64,000 bases of DNA from Tetraselmis striata (lineage: Eukaryota > Chlorophyta > Chlorodendrophyceae > Chlorodendrales > Chlorodendraceae). Below the pieces are notes generated by a model. It had not been told where the DNA came from and searched no databases. It saw only the letters and a program-made list of their open reading frames with translations. Of this stretch, positions 41,070-51,377 are shown piece after piece; the stretch's first letter is position 1, and each line of letters starts with the position of its first letter. Location of the stretch: NCBI GenBank assembly GCA_006384855.1, contig VCJN01000622.1, forward strand, positions 62,001-126,000. Direction: 5' to 3'. The position numbers and the translations under genes are program-made.

Positions 41070-42791
41070 CCATCGCAGCGTACGGCGCGCCCCGCACGAC
41101 CCGATATTTTACTACCTCGTATTCCGTACAGCCGGCCGGTCTTGAATCGCGTATGTGGTGATGTGCACACGCAGCGACATGTCTGGCTATAGTGCGTGCT
41201 GCATCAATTGCGTGCTTGCGCAACTCATGGAGGACAAGCTCTGGGAGCCCGAGGCACCACAGCAGATGGTGCGCCGCCACCAGCGCGCGCTCAAGCGCGA
41301 CTCAGCGCGGCGTTGGCTGCGGCCGGCATCGACTACGAATAGCAGCGCATCTTCCCAGCAAGCCATCGCACATAAAGTTTTGACCTCCCTCCCCCCTCTG
41401 CCGCACCCACTGATGCCTGTAATCTTCCCTGTCCTCTCCTTTAAGGCTCCGCATCAAGAATCAATAAAAGATCGAATCATGGTGCACCAGACAGATCGTG
41501 AATCGCACCAAGAATCAATATTTAGGCGCGGAATTTACTGGTGCACCGATATTTATTGGGCTGTAATATTCGGTGCACCGAGATTTAGGCGCGGAACTTA
41601 CTGGTGCACCGATATTAAGGTACCGGTATTTACTGGTGCACCGATACTTCGGTGCCGACATTAACTGATGCACCAACATTTAACCGCATATTTTACCGAT
41701 GCACCAATATTTATCTGCGTAATTGAATCAACGACTGGTGCACCAAGAACCAACCGAGAATCAGCCACAGTGGGAGACATGTGTCATCGACGGCTTCGGT
41801 CGTGACGATGCTTAGAGAGGGTTGTACTCATTGATGATTCCCGCGGACGAAGGGGGAGGGCAGGGGCCGCAATCTTTTTCCCAAGTTGTATGGGATTGGT
41901 CCCATACATGCTTCTTAGTACTTAGCGCATCACACATGCTGCAGTAATGTGGTGTGCGTCCTGTCCACTTGATGCATGGATCAAAGTGTAATAATAATAT
42001 GATGATGAAAGCCCTTATGTAATAAAAACTCCTCGTATTTGTACGAGTAATCATAATATGATGATGTTAATTGAGGCTCATTTTCATCGCATGAACTTGA
42101 CACAATTTCCTTTCTTCCAGATTAACTTCAAATTCGCGGAGTAAAATCGATTTATACTGCATATATCACCTCTGGTGCACCAATATTTTCGCATAATTTT
42201 CTGGTGCACCAATATTTACACACGGAATTTACTGGTGCACCGATATTTAGACACGGAATTTACTGGTGCACCGATATTTATGTGGTGGATTTACCGGTGC
42301 ACCAATGTTTAGCAACCCAATTAAATCGATTAAAGATCGGATCAACTGGATCATGCACCAATTCTTGATCTTTTTTTTCCGTCATGCACCAATTCTTGAT
42401 ATTTATCTCTTGAGGCTTGATGCGGAGCCCTACTCTCCTTCCCCCATCGCTAGTGTGATGCATGGCACTTGCATGATGGGGCCAGTGTTAGGCTATAGGA
42501 GCTGGTGCCGAGGCACGCGCGGGGCTCGCTTGGTGGGTGCACCCGCAAAGGCGGGTCACACGGCTGGGAATGGGAGAGGGGGCGTTGAGGGCTGTGGAGG
42601 GGGGGGGGGGGGGGGGGGGGCATATGGTGACATGGTGCCACCCGAGGTAGTGCCAACCATGAATGTGTGTGTTGGGGGTGGGGAGGGTTGGAAGGTGGGG
42701 CATTTGGTAGCAGAATGCCAACGCAATGCTGCCGGCTATCTAAACTAGTGACTGCACTTGGATGGGGGGGGGGGGGGGGGGGGGGGGGGGG
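41070..42791. mobile_element. Left part of the 15-kb insert, GGTGCACC-motif element
   Basis: Directly after the RT break. The motif GGTGCACC (rarely GATGCACC) followed by RATATTTA occurs about eight times at 41,481-41,745 and about six times at 42,174-42,310, always in the same orientation and spaced about 30 bp, around a core without a gene (41,780-42,160). G homopolymers follow at 42,599-42,620 and 42,764-42,791. A plus-strand frame at 41,155-41,400 looks like a coding relic but has no recognised domain. Confidence 0.5.
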
Positions 42792-43870
42792 CTAGGGACG
42801 CTGAGAGCAGCTAAAGGGCACCCGGGGGCGGGGCAAGAGGAACAGGGCCAATGATTGTGAAAGAGCGAGACCCGCTTGCCTGCCATTATTATACATTGCA
42901 CAATATTTCTTGCTGCACTCATATCTCACATCACTAGCTTAGCTATAGTCATTCCCCCCCACCCCCCCCCCTCGCACCGCGTATGCACCAGCCTGGGTAT
43001 ACGCATCAACTGCCCGCCGGGATGAGAAAGTGGTATTGGTAGTGTGATTGTGGGGGGGAGGGGGGCCGAATGAGCTGCCAATTGCTGCCAAGCTGGTGCG
43101 TTACATTGGGGCCGGCGCTGGGCAGACAATTGGGGCTCGCATCAGAGCAATGTCTCGTGCCTATGCGGCTGCGCCGCCTCCGTCGCATGCAGACTCTCCG
43201 GGCTCGCCAGCACCGCCACCTCAGTCATGCGGCCCTGCATCCGCAGCCCGCCGCCGCCAGCTAGATAAGAGGTATCAAGAAGCCAGTGGTGGGGTTGTTG
43301 CGGCATTACCGCATAGTTTTCAGGGGCTGCCCTCCACAGCTTGTAATGCATCCCTTTCCGCCGATTCCGCCGTATGCGCTGTCTCGGCTCCTCACCGTTG
43401 TCGTCGTTGTCCTCGCCCTCCGCTGACTCGCTGCCTGACTCATCCCCCGCATCATAGTCCTCCTCGTCAGCACCGTGCTTGCGCTTTCTGACGTTGTACC
43501 GGTGCTGATACAGCTTCGAATGGGCATCACACGCTGCATGGTTGATCTGCTCCGCTGATATCTCGGCAGCCGACAGCCGCGACCGCAGCTCAACCGTCTC
43601 GCGGTGTTGCACCGCTGCGGCCCTCAGCTCCTCACCCTCCATGCGATCTTTGTGGTCAACACGTCCGCCATTGACACAGCGGTTGCCAGCTGCGTCGCCG
43701 GGCGAGGCGCCCGTCCGCCAGGTTCAGCAGGCGGCATCGGGGTTGGCATGCCGGCCACGGCCCGCCGGCCGTGGCCCGACCGCGGCCCGCCGGCATCGGC
43801 ACTCGCGGCCGCCGCAGCCGCCGCAAACAGTAATGCAACCTATTTTGCCCCGAGGCACGCGGTGCATTGT
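42792..43870 (-). mobile_element. Second, partial copy of the poly-G transposon
   Basis: The segment from CTGAGAGCAGCTAAAGGGCA to about 43,390 parallels 4,443-5,040 with scattered differences. Beyond that it carries a different continuation with an acidic ORF. Confidence 0.75.
43142..43642 (-). CDS. Acidic/basic ORF of the poly-G transposon copy
   Basis: A 166-aa frame. The start (MEGEELRAAAVQHRETVELR) is helical, followed by a basic patch (NVRKRKHG), an acidic run (EEDYDAGDESGSESAEGED) and another basic patch (RIRRNRRKG). The C-terminal 65 residues are the same segment that appears, frame-broken, at 4,806-5,030. The composition suits a nuclear protein. No catalytic motif is recognised. Confidence 0.4.
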   Translation of the reverse strand: MEGEELRAAAVQHRETVELRSRLSAAEISAEQINHAACDAHSKLYQHRYNVRKRKHGADEEDYDAGDESGSESAEGEDNDDNGEEPRQRIRRNRRKGMHYKLWRAAPENYAVMPQQPHHWLLDTSYLAGGGGLRMQGRMTEVAVLASPESLHATEAAQPHRHETLL

Positions 43871-44007
43871 GGTTAGGTCTAAATTAGGGTTTGGGGGCAG
43901 CTGTGGGATTGAAAGCTAATATGAATGCCGGTTGGTTCCTTTTGTGCCAAGTCGGGGAAACCAATTCCGTCCAAGCAGGGACAAATCAAAAGAGTGAAGG
44001 AAACGGG

Positions 44008-44152
44008 ATGGTTACAAGAAGTTTGCGCCATCGGGGGCTGAAACTCTGTCCAAACTGGGACAAAAAAGAGCGGGGGCCGTGATGGCTACAAGTAGTTTGT
44101 GCCGTCCGGGGCTGAAACTCTGTCAAAGCCGGGACAAAACATATGAGCGGCT
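44008..44152. repeat. Two tandem 74-bp units with GGGACAAAA motifs
   Basis: GATGGTTACAAGAAGTTTGC onward and GATGGCTACAAGTAGTTTG onward are direct repeats. Each contains CTGAAACTCTGTC and GGGACAAAA. They lie just beyond the stop codon of the methyltransferase gene. Confidence 0.78.
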
Positions 44153-44169
44153 AATTTTGCGGAATTGTA

Positions 44170-46333
44170 CTACATATCATCATCTTCGAGCACATAATCC
44201 CCTCGGCGCTTTGCCGCCTCTTGCCTCCTCTTCTCCGCCGCTGCACGCTCTTCCCGCTCCTCTAACTCGGTCATTGGAAGGGGTAGACCCGGCCATTTCT
44301 CGAAGTCACTTGGACGCAGTCTTTGAGTCTCGTCCCATGGCTTCTCTTTGAACCATGAGGTCATCCTGGACTTCATCCCAGCGATTTGCGTCTTCTGGTT
44401 GTCAATGAGGATAATCTTCAAGTTCCTGTGTGTGAACGAGTAGGTATGATCCATATGGTCCCACCACACGGAAAAGGCCGCAGCGACCTGGAAAAGGCGT
44501 GGCAAACCGCACAAGGCGTTAATTTTTTTTATGTTGATCCCATTAAGACACTCACCCGGGTTGCACCCCTCACGCATCGCGGTTGTCCCGGTTCCGGCTG
44601 TGACGTCGACGATTGTTGTCCCGTCTGTTGCCGCCATCTTAAGGTGCTTGGCGAAGAGAGCGATAGGCTTTTGGTACTTGTTCACCGTCTGTCTGTTCTC
44701 GTCCTTCAATTTCGAACTGTCTTTGAAGTGACCCAACATGATGGATGTAGAGAACCTGGAAAGGCACAACCGGCTTAGCGAGTAAATAAATACAAGCCGG
44801 CTATTTTCCACGGATCAAATCTCACCTTCGGGGATCATCGAAACGGATGTTGTCAGCTATGATGCTTGGCGGGGGCTTCCTGACGTAGAGGTAGTACTCA
44901 GCGTCGTGACGCAGAGAGCTGCCCATCTTCATCCCGCAATCCTTGGCCCAAGTCAGGACGTGATAGATGAGGTCCTCAGCTTGTTTTTGAACGGCTGTGA
45001 TTGCGGATCCAAATTGCTGGTCCGAGAGGTGAATGAAGAAATGGCACCCATCGAGAGCAGTGTGGACGTCAGAAGATCCAGTCAGGATATTCAATTGCCT
45101 GCGCGGGGGTAAATCGGGAATGAGATAAATGAAAGCACAGTCATCTAGTACGCACCGGGGTTGTGGGGGTTGTCTTGCCTCGCGAAAGCAAACACGTCGT
45201 TGAAGTCGTCCGTACCCCACGCAGCATCCTTCGAGTCCCATGTGTGCGAACCAGCTCCGAAAAGCGCGTCGGCAATGAAGACTGTTGCCTTTGTGGCACG
45301 AACTGCCGACATGGCGTCCGCGACGAATTGTTTTGTCGCGGGAGCCTTGAAGTTCCCCTCCACAATGCAAGCCTTGCAAAGCTCCGTGTTCAACCAGACC
45401 TTGTCATCCTTGTCGACCTCAAAGCCCTTGGGCATCACCGGAAGTGCCTCGGCCTGTGTATATTAGAAAACAGATTCGGGTTAATGGCTCACAACGAAAA
45501 TTCAGAAGAGCATTTGTGGTTGCTCAAGATCTTAGATACCTTAATCGATATCCACAGCTCATCAGAAACATTCGGAGCGGAAACCGCGATAAGCTCCGGC
45601 GCACATGCCAGAAGAGCAAACTCTGTGAAGAAGGAGATGACCAAGTCCGACATCCGATTCTTGATGCGATACGCCTCACTCATGATGGTGGTGTTGGTGG
45701 CCGCGATATGCTCTCGAACCGGTAGTGGTGTGAGACAATCGGCGGATTTCATGTCCCCCCATCTGGCAGGAGGGATCAGCAAGACCATCAAAGGACCGGA
45801 GCTATGAGCACCTTTGAACAAATCCTGGAACTTTCTGGGGAAGCCTGTTGGGCCGAGGTCATCAACCTTGGCTCGGAACTTGGTGATGGCGTCAAGGCGA
45901 GCGGCCGCTTGCTCATCCGACACTTTGTCTTGCACATCCCAATCGACGATGTGGTCCGAGAGATATTTCCCCCAAATCCTGGCCGGTTCGTCCGGCGTCA
46001 GCAGTTGGATTGTCTCCCTGCCCTTGGCCGTGTCAATGACATTCATGAGCTTGATGCTTGCTCGACGCAAGAGATCGCGAAACCTCCAGGTCTCAATCAT
46101 CGCGAGCCACTCCGCGTTGGTGTGCGTAACAACCATGGGGCCATTGTCGCCGGCATGCTTTATGTCATCCACCAGCTCGTAGAGGCTCGGGGTCACACTG
46201 TGCTCGCCTTGGATGAGCAGTCCAACCACCAGGTACATCTGGCCCACAGGGAGATCCGCGCTGTCGCTCTGCTTGGCAAGAGACGGCTCGTCTAGCCAAG
46301 GCGGATGGGGTCCAAAGCCAACATCCTGGGTCG
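44170..46333 (-). CDS. C-terminal exons: beta-class DNA methyltransferase domain
   Basis: Reading right to left, exon DVGFGPHPPWLDEP...DELWISIK (46,333 to about 45,540) splices at AAG|GTATCT to AEALPVMPKGFEVD (acceptor ACACAG at about 45,460). Motif IV equivalent: FIADALFGAGSHTWD (about 45,285-45,245), where a DPPY-like DPPW would be expected. A 52-bp intron follows, then LNILTGSSDVHTALDG and YLYVRKPPPSI (44,824-45,105). A 70-bp intron (about 44,756-44,823) joins RFDDPRR to FSTSIMLGHFK. Motif I: QKPIALFAKHLK, then TIVDVTAGTGTTA (about 44,615-44,583). The order IV then I is beta-class (N4/N6 amino methyltransferase). The tail is a Glu/Arg coiled coil and acidic end. Introns keep the frame, so this gene has been spliced and translated recently; the altered motif IV makes activity uncertain. 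Confidence 0.72.
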
Positions 46334-46412
46334 AAAAACAAACTTCAGTACGGAGAAAGGAATCAATGATAGTATTCCATATGATTAAGACAATGGGGTC
46401 GGTCACAACTTA

Positions 46413-48500
46413 CCTCCATGAGGGCGACTCGGAAGTGAGCTCTGTCTTTCCCGAAGCCGTACTTCTTGTTATCGAGGATTGTATTGATATGCTTCCGAAT
46501 TGCTTCGTAAACCTTCCTCACTTCCTTCTGGGTGAGTTGCCTGCCGTAATTGAGACGCTCGACTCTATCGAGTTCTTGCTGGTAGTACACACATAGGTCT
46601 CCGAGTTTGGTTCTGGCTTCGTCCCATCCTCGAACCCCGAGGTCCACATGCCGGTAGGCTTCAGAAATCTGCTCAAGGGGCTCAAAAACACTGCGCAAAA
46701 TAATTTGTCAGAATCTAGCAGCATTAACAACACGATAAATTTTCATCCTGTACGCAGCTCACCGTTGTGGGCGCGAGCAGAGGTCAATCAAATTTGAGAA
46801 CTCGCTGCTCTTCTCATCTTTGATGCCGATCTTCTCAAGTTCAACTTGAAGAACTTCAGACTTCTTGAACTCCTTCACTACCCTGATTTGCGTAAGTGCC
46901 CTAAAGCCGGGGTGATTTGCATCTTGTTCTGCATACCAGCTCTCGAAACATCTGCGAAGGTTCTACAGAAACAATTGCACCGATTTCAAAATTCCGATCG
47001 ATTGTACCTCGATGACAAACCGTTTCGTCCCACTGATGACAAACCGTTTCGTCCCGCTGATGACAAACCGTTTCGTCCCACTGATGACAGACCGTTTCGT
47101 CCCACTGATGACATAACGTTTCGTCCCACTGATGACAAACCGTTTCGTCCCGCTGATGACAAACCGTTTCGTCCCACTGATGACAAACCGTTTCGTCCCA
47201 CTGAAGACAAACCGTTTCGTCCCACTGATGACAGACCGTTTCGTCCCACTGATGACAGACCGTTTCGTCCCACTGATGACAAATCGTTTCGTCCCGCTGA
47301 TGACAAACCGTTTCGTCCCACTGTCACATATTTTTAACCCGCTAACGACAGAACGACTTTTGTCACACTTTACGCCTATTTGCTGCCACGGTCAGCTAAA
47401 TAGTAATTTGGGAGAATGGGTCACTCACCAGGAGTTTGTGCATCGACGTGTCTCCCACGACGGTGTGACAAGCCTCGTTGAGCTTCATAGACATGTAGCG
47501 GCAGACTTCCGGCGAGAGGACGATGTACATCTTAGCCGACGTGAGGTGGATGCCTTTGTTGGCTTTGTAGATTTCCGGGTACTTTTCTTTCACCATGCGC
47601 TTCGCCTCCCGTCTGTGGCTGCCGTCGATGTTGGCTTGAAGCGCGCCGTAGGCGCTAAGAAACTCGATGATGACGTCGATCTCTGGCTTGTAGGAACTTG
47701 AATCCGCCAACCTCGGGTTCTCCCCGCCTTCGAATGCTGCGACTAGCTCCTTGAAGTTGGCCATGGTCAGAGCGAGGGGCTCGTACTATTCGGAGAAACA
47801 ATCGCGGTTCTTGTGGACTACTGGAAAGGACGCCGAGAAATTCTCGGCGGACATGGAAGGATTCCTCTGAATGACAAATGCAAGAAATGGATGTCAGTAA
47901 GTTGCATTGTGTATTGATTTATATGTAACTACACATATCTGATCCGGATATGTACAACAGGTCGCGATAGGCTGTTACCTTGTAGCTTTGCGCCACCATA
48001 TTGCAGTCTTGCAGCTTTGGGGAACGGAATTCAAATTCCGGCGGCGGAGCGACGAACTTATCGGATATGAAGCTGAAAATGTGAGGCAGCCCCGTATCCT
48101 TGTCGACGACGAGGTTGACTCTGTCGGCGTATAACGTGTTGATGTCGCCACCGTGAGATGTCTTCACCTCTGGATCAGCAATCTCGACTCTGAGATGGCC
48201 GTAAGAGATCCAGTCGACGGCACCGGTGTTGTGGAAGCCATTCAAGGCCGGCGGGACGGCCAACGTGTTGACGTATGGAAGCGCGTTCTTAAAATCCTTG
48301 TCAATGTTGGCCAAGTCATCGATGTCAATCTCACCAGACGCGAAACATGTCAGCGCCTGCGCCAGCACATTGCGCTCGACCAAAGTCCATGCGTAGTAAG
48401 ACTGGAACCGCGGTTGGAAGCAGAGTTGCGGTTGGATCGCGTGGAGTAGCAACCTCTCAAAGCTGACATCGATCCTGAACTCCTTGTGCACTGTCAAGCG
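46413..48500 (-). CDS. Middle exons of the methyltransferase gene
   Basis: Four exons join in frame. 48,500-47,978 starts EFRIDVSFERLLLHAIQPQL and ends QSYK before GTAACA. RNPSMSAENF onward (47,864-47,423) contains a TAG at about 47,793 before MANFKELVAAFEGG and ends HKLL at a GTGAGT donor. NLRRCFESWYAEQ (46,964-46,760) ends SRPQR. VFEPLEQISEAYRHVDLG (46,690-46,414) ends ALME at GTAAGT. The 458-bp intron between the second and third of these contains a 24-bp array. The sequence family is unknown to me; it is mixed alpha/beta with helical repeats and could be a DNA-recognition or regulatory region for the methyltransferase. Confidence 0.6.
47011..47327. repeat. 24-bp minisatellite array 1 (13 units, intronic)
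   Basis: Thirteen units of GACAAACCGTTTCGTCCC plus CACTGAT or CGCTGAT. It lies inside a 458-bp intron of the methyltransferase gene (GTGAGT donor at about 47,422, TTTCTGTAG acceptor at about 46,965). 24 is a multiple of three, so it reads as DDKPFRPT repeats on plus and GRNGLSSV on minus. Confidence 0.95.
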
Positions 48501-48599
48501 ATAAGGTTCAAGACAGATTTGCGGTAACAAGCATAAGAATATTAATACTTATTGAAACACGACATTGACACGAATTCAGACATCATATAAGCTTTACTC

Positions 48600-50041
48600 A
48601 CCCCGTAGTTTCCGGCCGAGTCCAGCTCGACGTCCTTGATCTTTCCGATACACGCGAGAAGTGGCCCCTTCGGATCATCGAAAAAGTCCTTGCCAGTCAG
48701 CATGCTCGCCTTGTGCAATTCGATGTACAAAATAGATCTGTACCTCAGCACTTGTGTTCTTGAACCAGTGGATAGTCCAGCTCCTTGAGGTAAAGTCGAT
48801 GTAGGAGTCATGTTCTTGGGACCCGTCCCTCTCGTCAAAGAAGTCGTCGTAAGAGGCGACCGTCATCAGCTTTGTCTTCCTCTCGGGTCCAGGAGTGCCG
48901 GTGATGTCGAGAGCTTGCTTACGCTTCTCTGCCGCCCGTTGCCTCTGTTCTTCCTCTGTGCCGAAGACCTCTTCATCCGTGCACATACTGAGGAATTCAG
49001 AAACCCTTCTCGGAGCCTCGGCAATAGGGGCTCGAGACAAAGAAGAGCCTTGATTCGGGGAACCTGTAAAGAATGAGTAGAGAGTACTCAACACACTTGC
49101 AGTGGGCGTCACGATTAACTACTGAACGGTATCGCCATACACCATCAAAGCCAAGCGTATTTTTTCTTACCTGGGGATCCCGATTTACCAGCTGCTTCCG
49201 ACGCGGTTGCCTGCGCCAATTTACGACCTGTTGGAACGTCAGATAACTCATTGACGAGAAAGTAATCGAAGGGAGTGAGAAGGCAGGGATTGATACTTTC
49301 AGTCACAATTACCTGGAGTCACAATCGTCTCTGAACCTTTTCTTTTCCCTTGGATTCCTTTGAAGCTTGAGTCGCTACTGGCTCATGTGCGCGTCCTTTC
49401 GAACCTGTCAACGCACATGATTTCAAACAATGTAAATATGACACAGTGCACTCACAAAGGCAGGGATTGATACTTTCAGTCACAATTACCTGGAATCACA
49501 ATCGTCTCTGAAACCTTTTCTTTCCCCTTGGATTCCTTTGAAGCTTTAGCCGCTACTGGCTCATGTGCGCGTCCTTTCGAACCTGTCAACACACATGATT
49601 TCAACCAATGTCAATATGACACAGTGCACTCACAAAAATTATATGATTGGAGAGGCAAGGACCTGATTGATAGTAAGCTTGCATGAGCTTTTCGTAATCG
49701 ATTAGCCTTCGCGCTGTCTGCATTTGAGCATCTGAGAGGACCTGGCCGCTCTTGATTCGGGCCGTCAAAAGAGCGGCGGCCAATCTGTCTCCTTGCGAGT
49801 GCGTGCCGTAAATCGTCACTCTACCTCCTAAAAGGCTCGGTTTCCAGGGGTTACATGATGCCTCAGCGCCCGCTCTAGCTGCAGAAGCTGAGGCTGCACG
49901 GCTCTTCTTCGCCGCCGGCTGCTCGGGCACAGAAGATGACGCCTTGTGTTTTCTCCCGACTAGCGCTCCGAGCGCATCGAATTCTTTTGCTTTCTCGGTA
50001 GGTTTTGATGTCCGCTTGGACCTTCGACCTATAAATATCAT
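48600..50041 (-). CDS. N-terminal exons of the methyltransferase gene
   Basis: Starts MIFIGRRSKRTSKPTEKAKE (50,041), basic and probably nuclear. Two near-identical 92/93-nt exons follow (GSKGRAHEPVAAKASKESKG type), each bounded by CAG and GTAATT. Then come an Ala/Ser exon (about 49,251-49,170), an exon with PRRVSEFLSMCTDEEVFGTE and DDFFDERDGSQEHDSYIDFT (49,060-48,745), and one with SILYIELHKASMLTGKDFFD ending at GTGAGT (48,600). One duplicated exon has 92 nt and the other 93, so including both shifts the frame; only one may be used. A 24-bp array begins 4 bp upstream of the start codon chosen here. Confidence 0.5.
49279..49640. repeat. Tandem duplication of a small exon with its introns (about 181 bp)
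   Basis: GGCAGGGATTGATACTTTCA to the TGACACAGTGCACTCACAAA block occurs twice, about 181 bp apart, with about ten differences including a one-base deletion inside the exon. Confidence 0.85.
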
Positions 50042-50044
50042 ATC

Positions 50045-51062
50045 CTGTCAGACCGTTTCGTCCCACTAATGACAGACCGTTTCGTCCCACTGATGACAAA
50101 CCGTTTCGTCCCACTGATGACAAACCGTTTCGTCCCACTGATGACAAAACTTTTCGTCCCGCTGATGACAAACCGTTTCGTCCCACTGATGACAGACCGT
50201 TTCGTCCCGCTGATGACAGACCGTTTCGTCCCACTGATGACAAACCGTTTCGTCCCACTGATGACAGAACGTTTCGTCCCGCTGATGACAGAACGTTTCG
50301 TCCCACTATTGGCAGACCGTTTCGTCCCGATGATGACAGACCGTTTCGTCCCACTGATGACAGACCGTTTCGTCCCACTGATGACATACCGTTTCGTCCC
50401 ACTGATGACAAACTGTTTCGTCCCACCGATGACAAACCGTTTTGTCCCACTGATGACAGACCGTTTCGTCCCACTGATGACAAACCGTTTCGTCCCACTG
50501 ATGACAAACCGTTTTGTCCCACTGATGACAGACCGTTTCGTCCCACTGATGACATACCGTTTCGTCCCACTGATGACAAACTGTTTCGTCCCACCGATGA
50601 CAAACCGTTTTGTCCCACTGATGACAGACCGTTTCGTCCCGCTGATGACAAACCGTTTCGTCCCACTAATGACAGACCGTTTCGTCCCACTGATGACATA
50701 CCGTTTCGTCCCACTGATGACAAACTGTTTCGTCCCACCGATGACAAACCGTTTTGTCCCACTGATGACAGACCGTTTCGTCCCACTGATGACAAACCGT
50801 TTCGTCCCACTGATGACAAACCGTTTTGTCCCACTGATGACATACCGTTTCGTCCCACTGATGACATACCGTTTCGTCCCACTGATGACAAACTGTTTCG
50901 TCCCACCGATGACAAACCGTTTTGTCCCACTGATGACAGACCGTTTCGTCCCGCTGATGACAAACCGTTTCGTCCCACTGATGACAAACCGTTTTGTCCC
51001 ACTGATGACAGACCGTTTCGTCCCACTGATGACAAACCGTTTCGTCCCACTGATGACAAACC
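50045..51062. repeat. 24-bp minisatellite array 2 (about 42 units) with higher-order structure
   Basis: About 42 units of the same 24-mer. Variant units (GACATACCG, then GACAAACTG with CACCGAT, then CCGTTTTGTCCC) recur in order at units 13, 20, 26 and 33, so the array is built from higher-order blocks of 6-7 units (144-168 bp). It abuts the presumed start of the methyltransferase gene and lies between the two divergent genes. Confidence 0.95.
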
Positions 51063-51377
51063 TATTTTCAATACATTATGTACTGCGGTTAAATAATGTA
51101 ATGTCTTTAAGTACTGCGCTTCACACTAATATTAAACCACTCCTTACGGCGGAGTACATGCAGAGGTTCCCCCTGGCCGCTCTTCACCTCCACCCCCTCC
51201 CACCACCAATTGGCATCCTTACTGAACTTGCCGCAGCTGCCTCGACGGGACGTAATACTACCCTGCAGGACCCTGATGCCGCTCGTCTCGTTTGGGTTTC
51301 TATTCCCACTCGTCTGCCTACACCTCGAGCGGTCCTAGATTACACCGCTTCTACAGGGAACCCTAACCGAACTCGCT
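51063..51377. other. Unique spacer after array 2, no gene seen
   Basis: AT-rich at first, then GC-rich with CTCCACCCCCTCCCACCACC. It extends the array's plus-strand frame but shows no domain. Confidence 0.45.

Noticed and set aside
41005..41280. 91-aa minus ORF spanning the Ty3-2/insert boundary
   Set aside because: It crosses the junction between RT and the inserted block, so it is chimeric and fortuitous.
50045..51062. Possible CRISPR array
   Set aside because: Units are contiguous 24-mers with no spacers; this is a minisatellite in a eukaryotic transposon.
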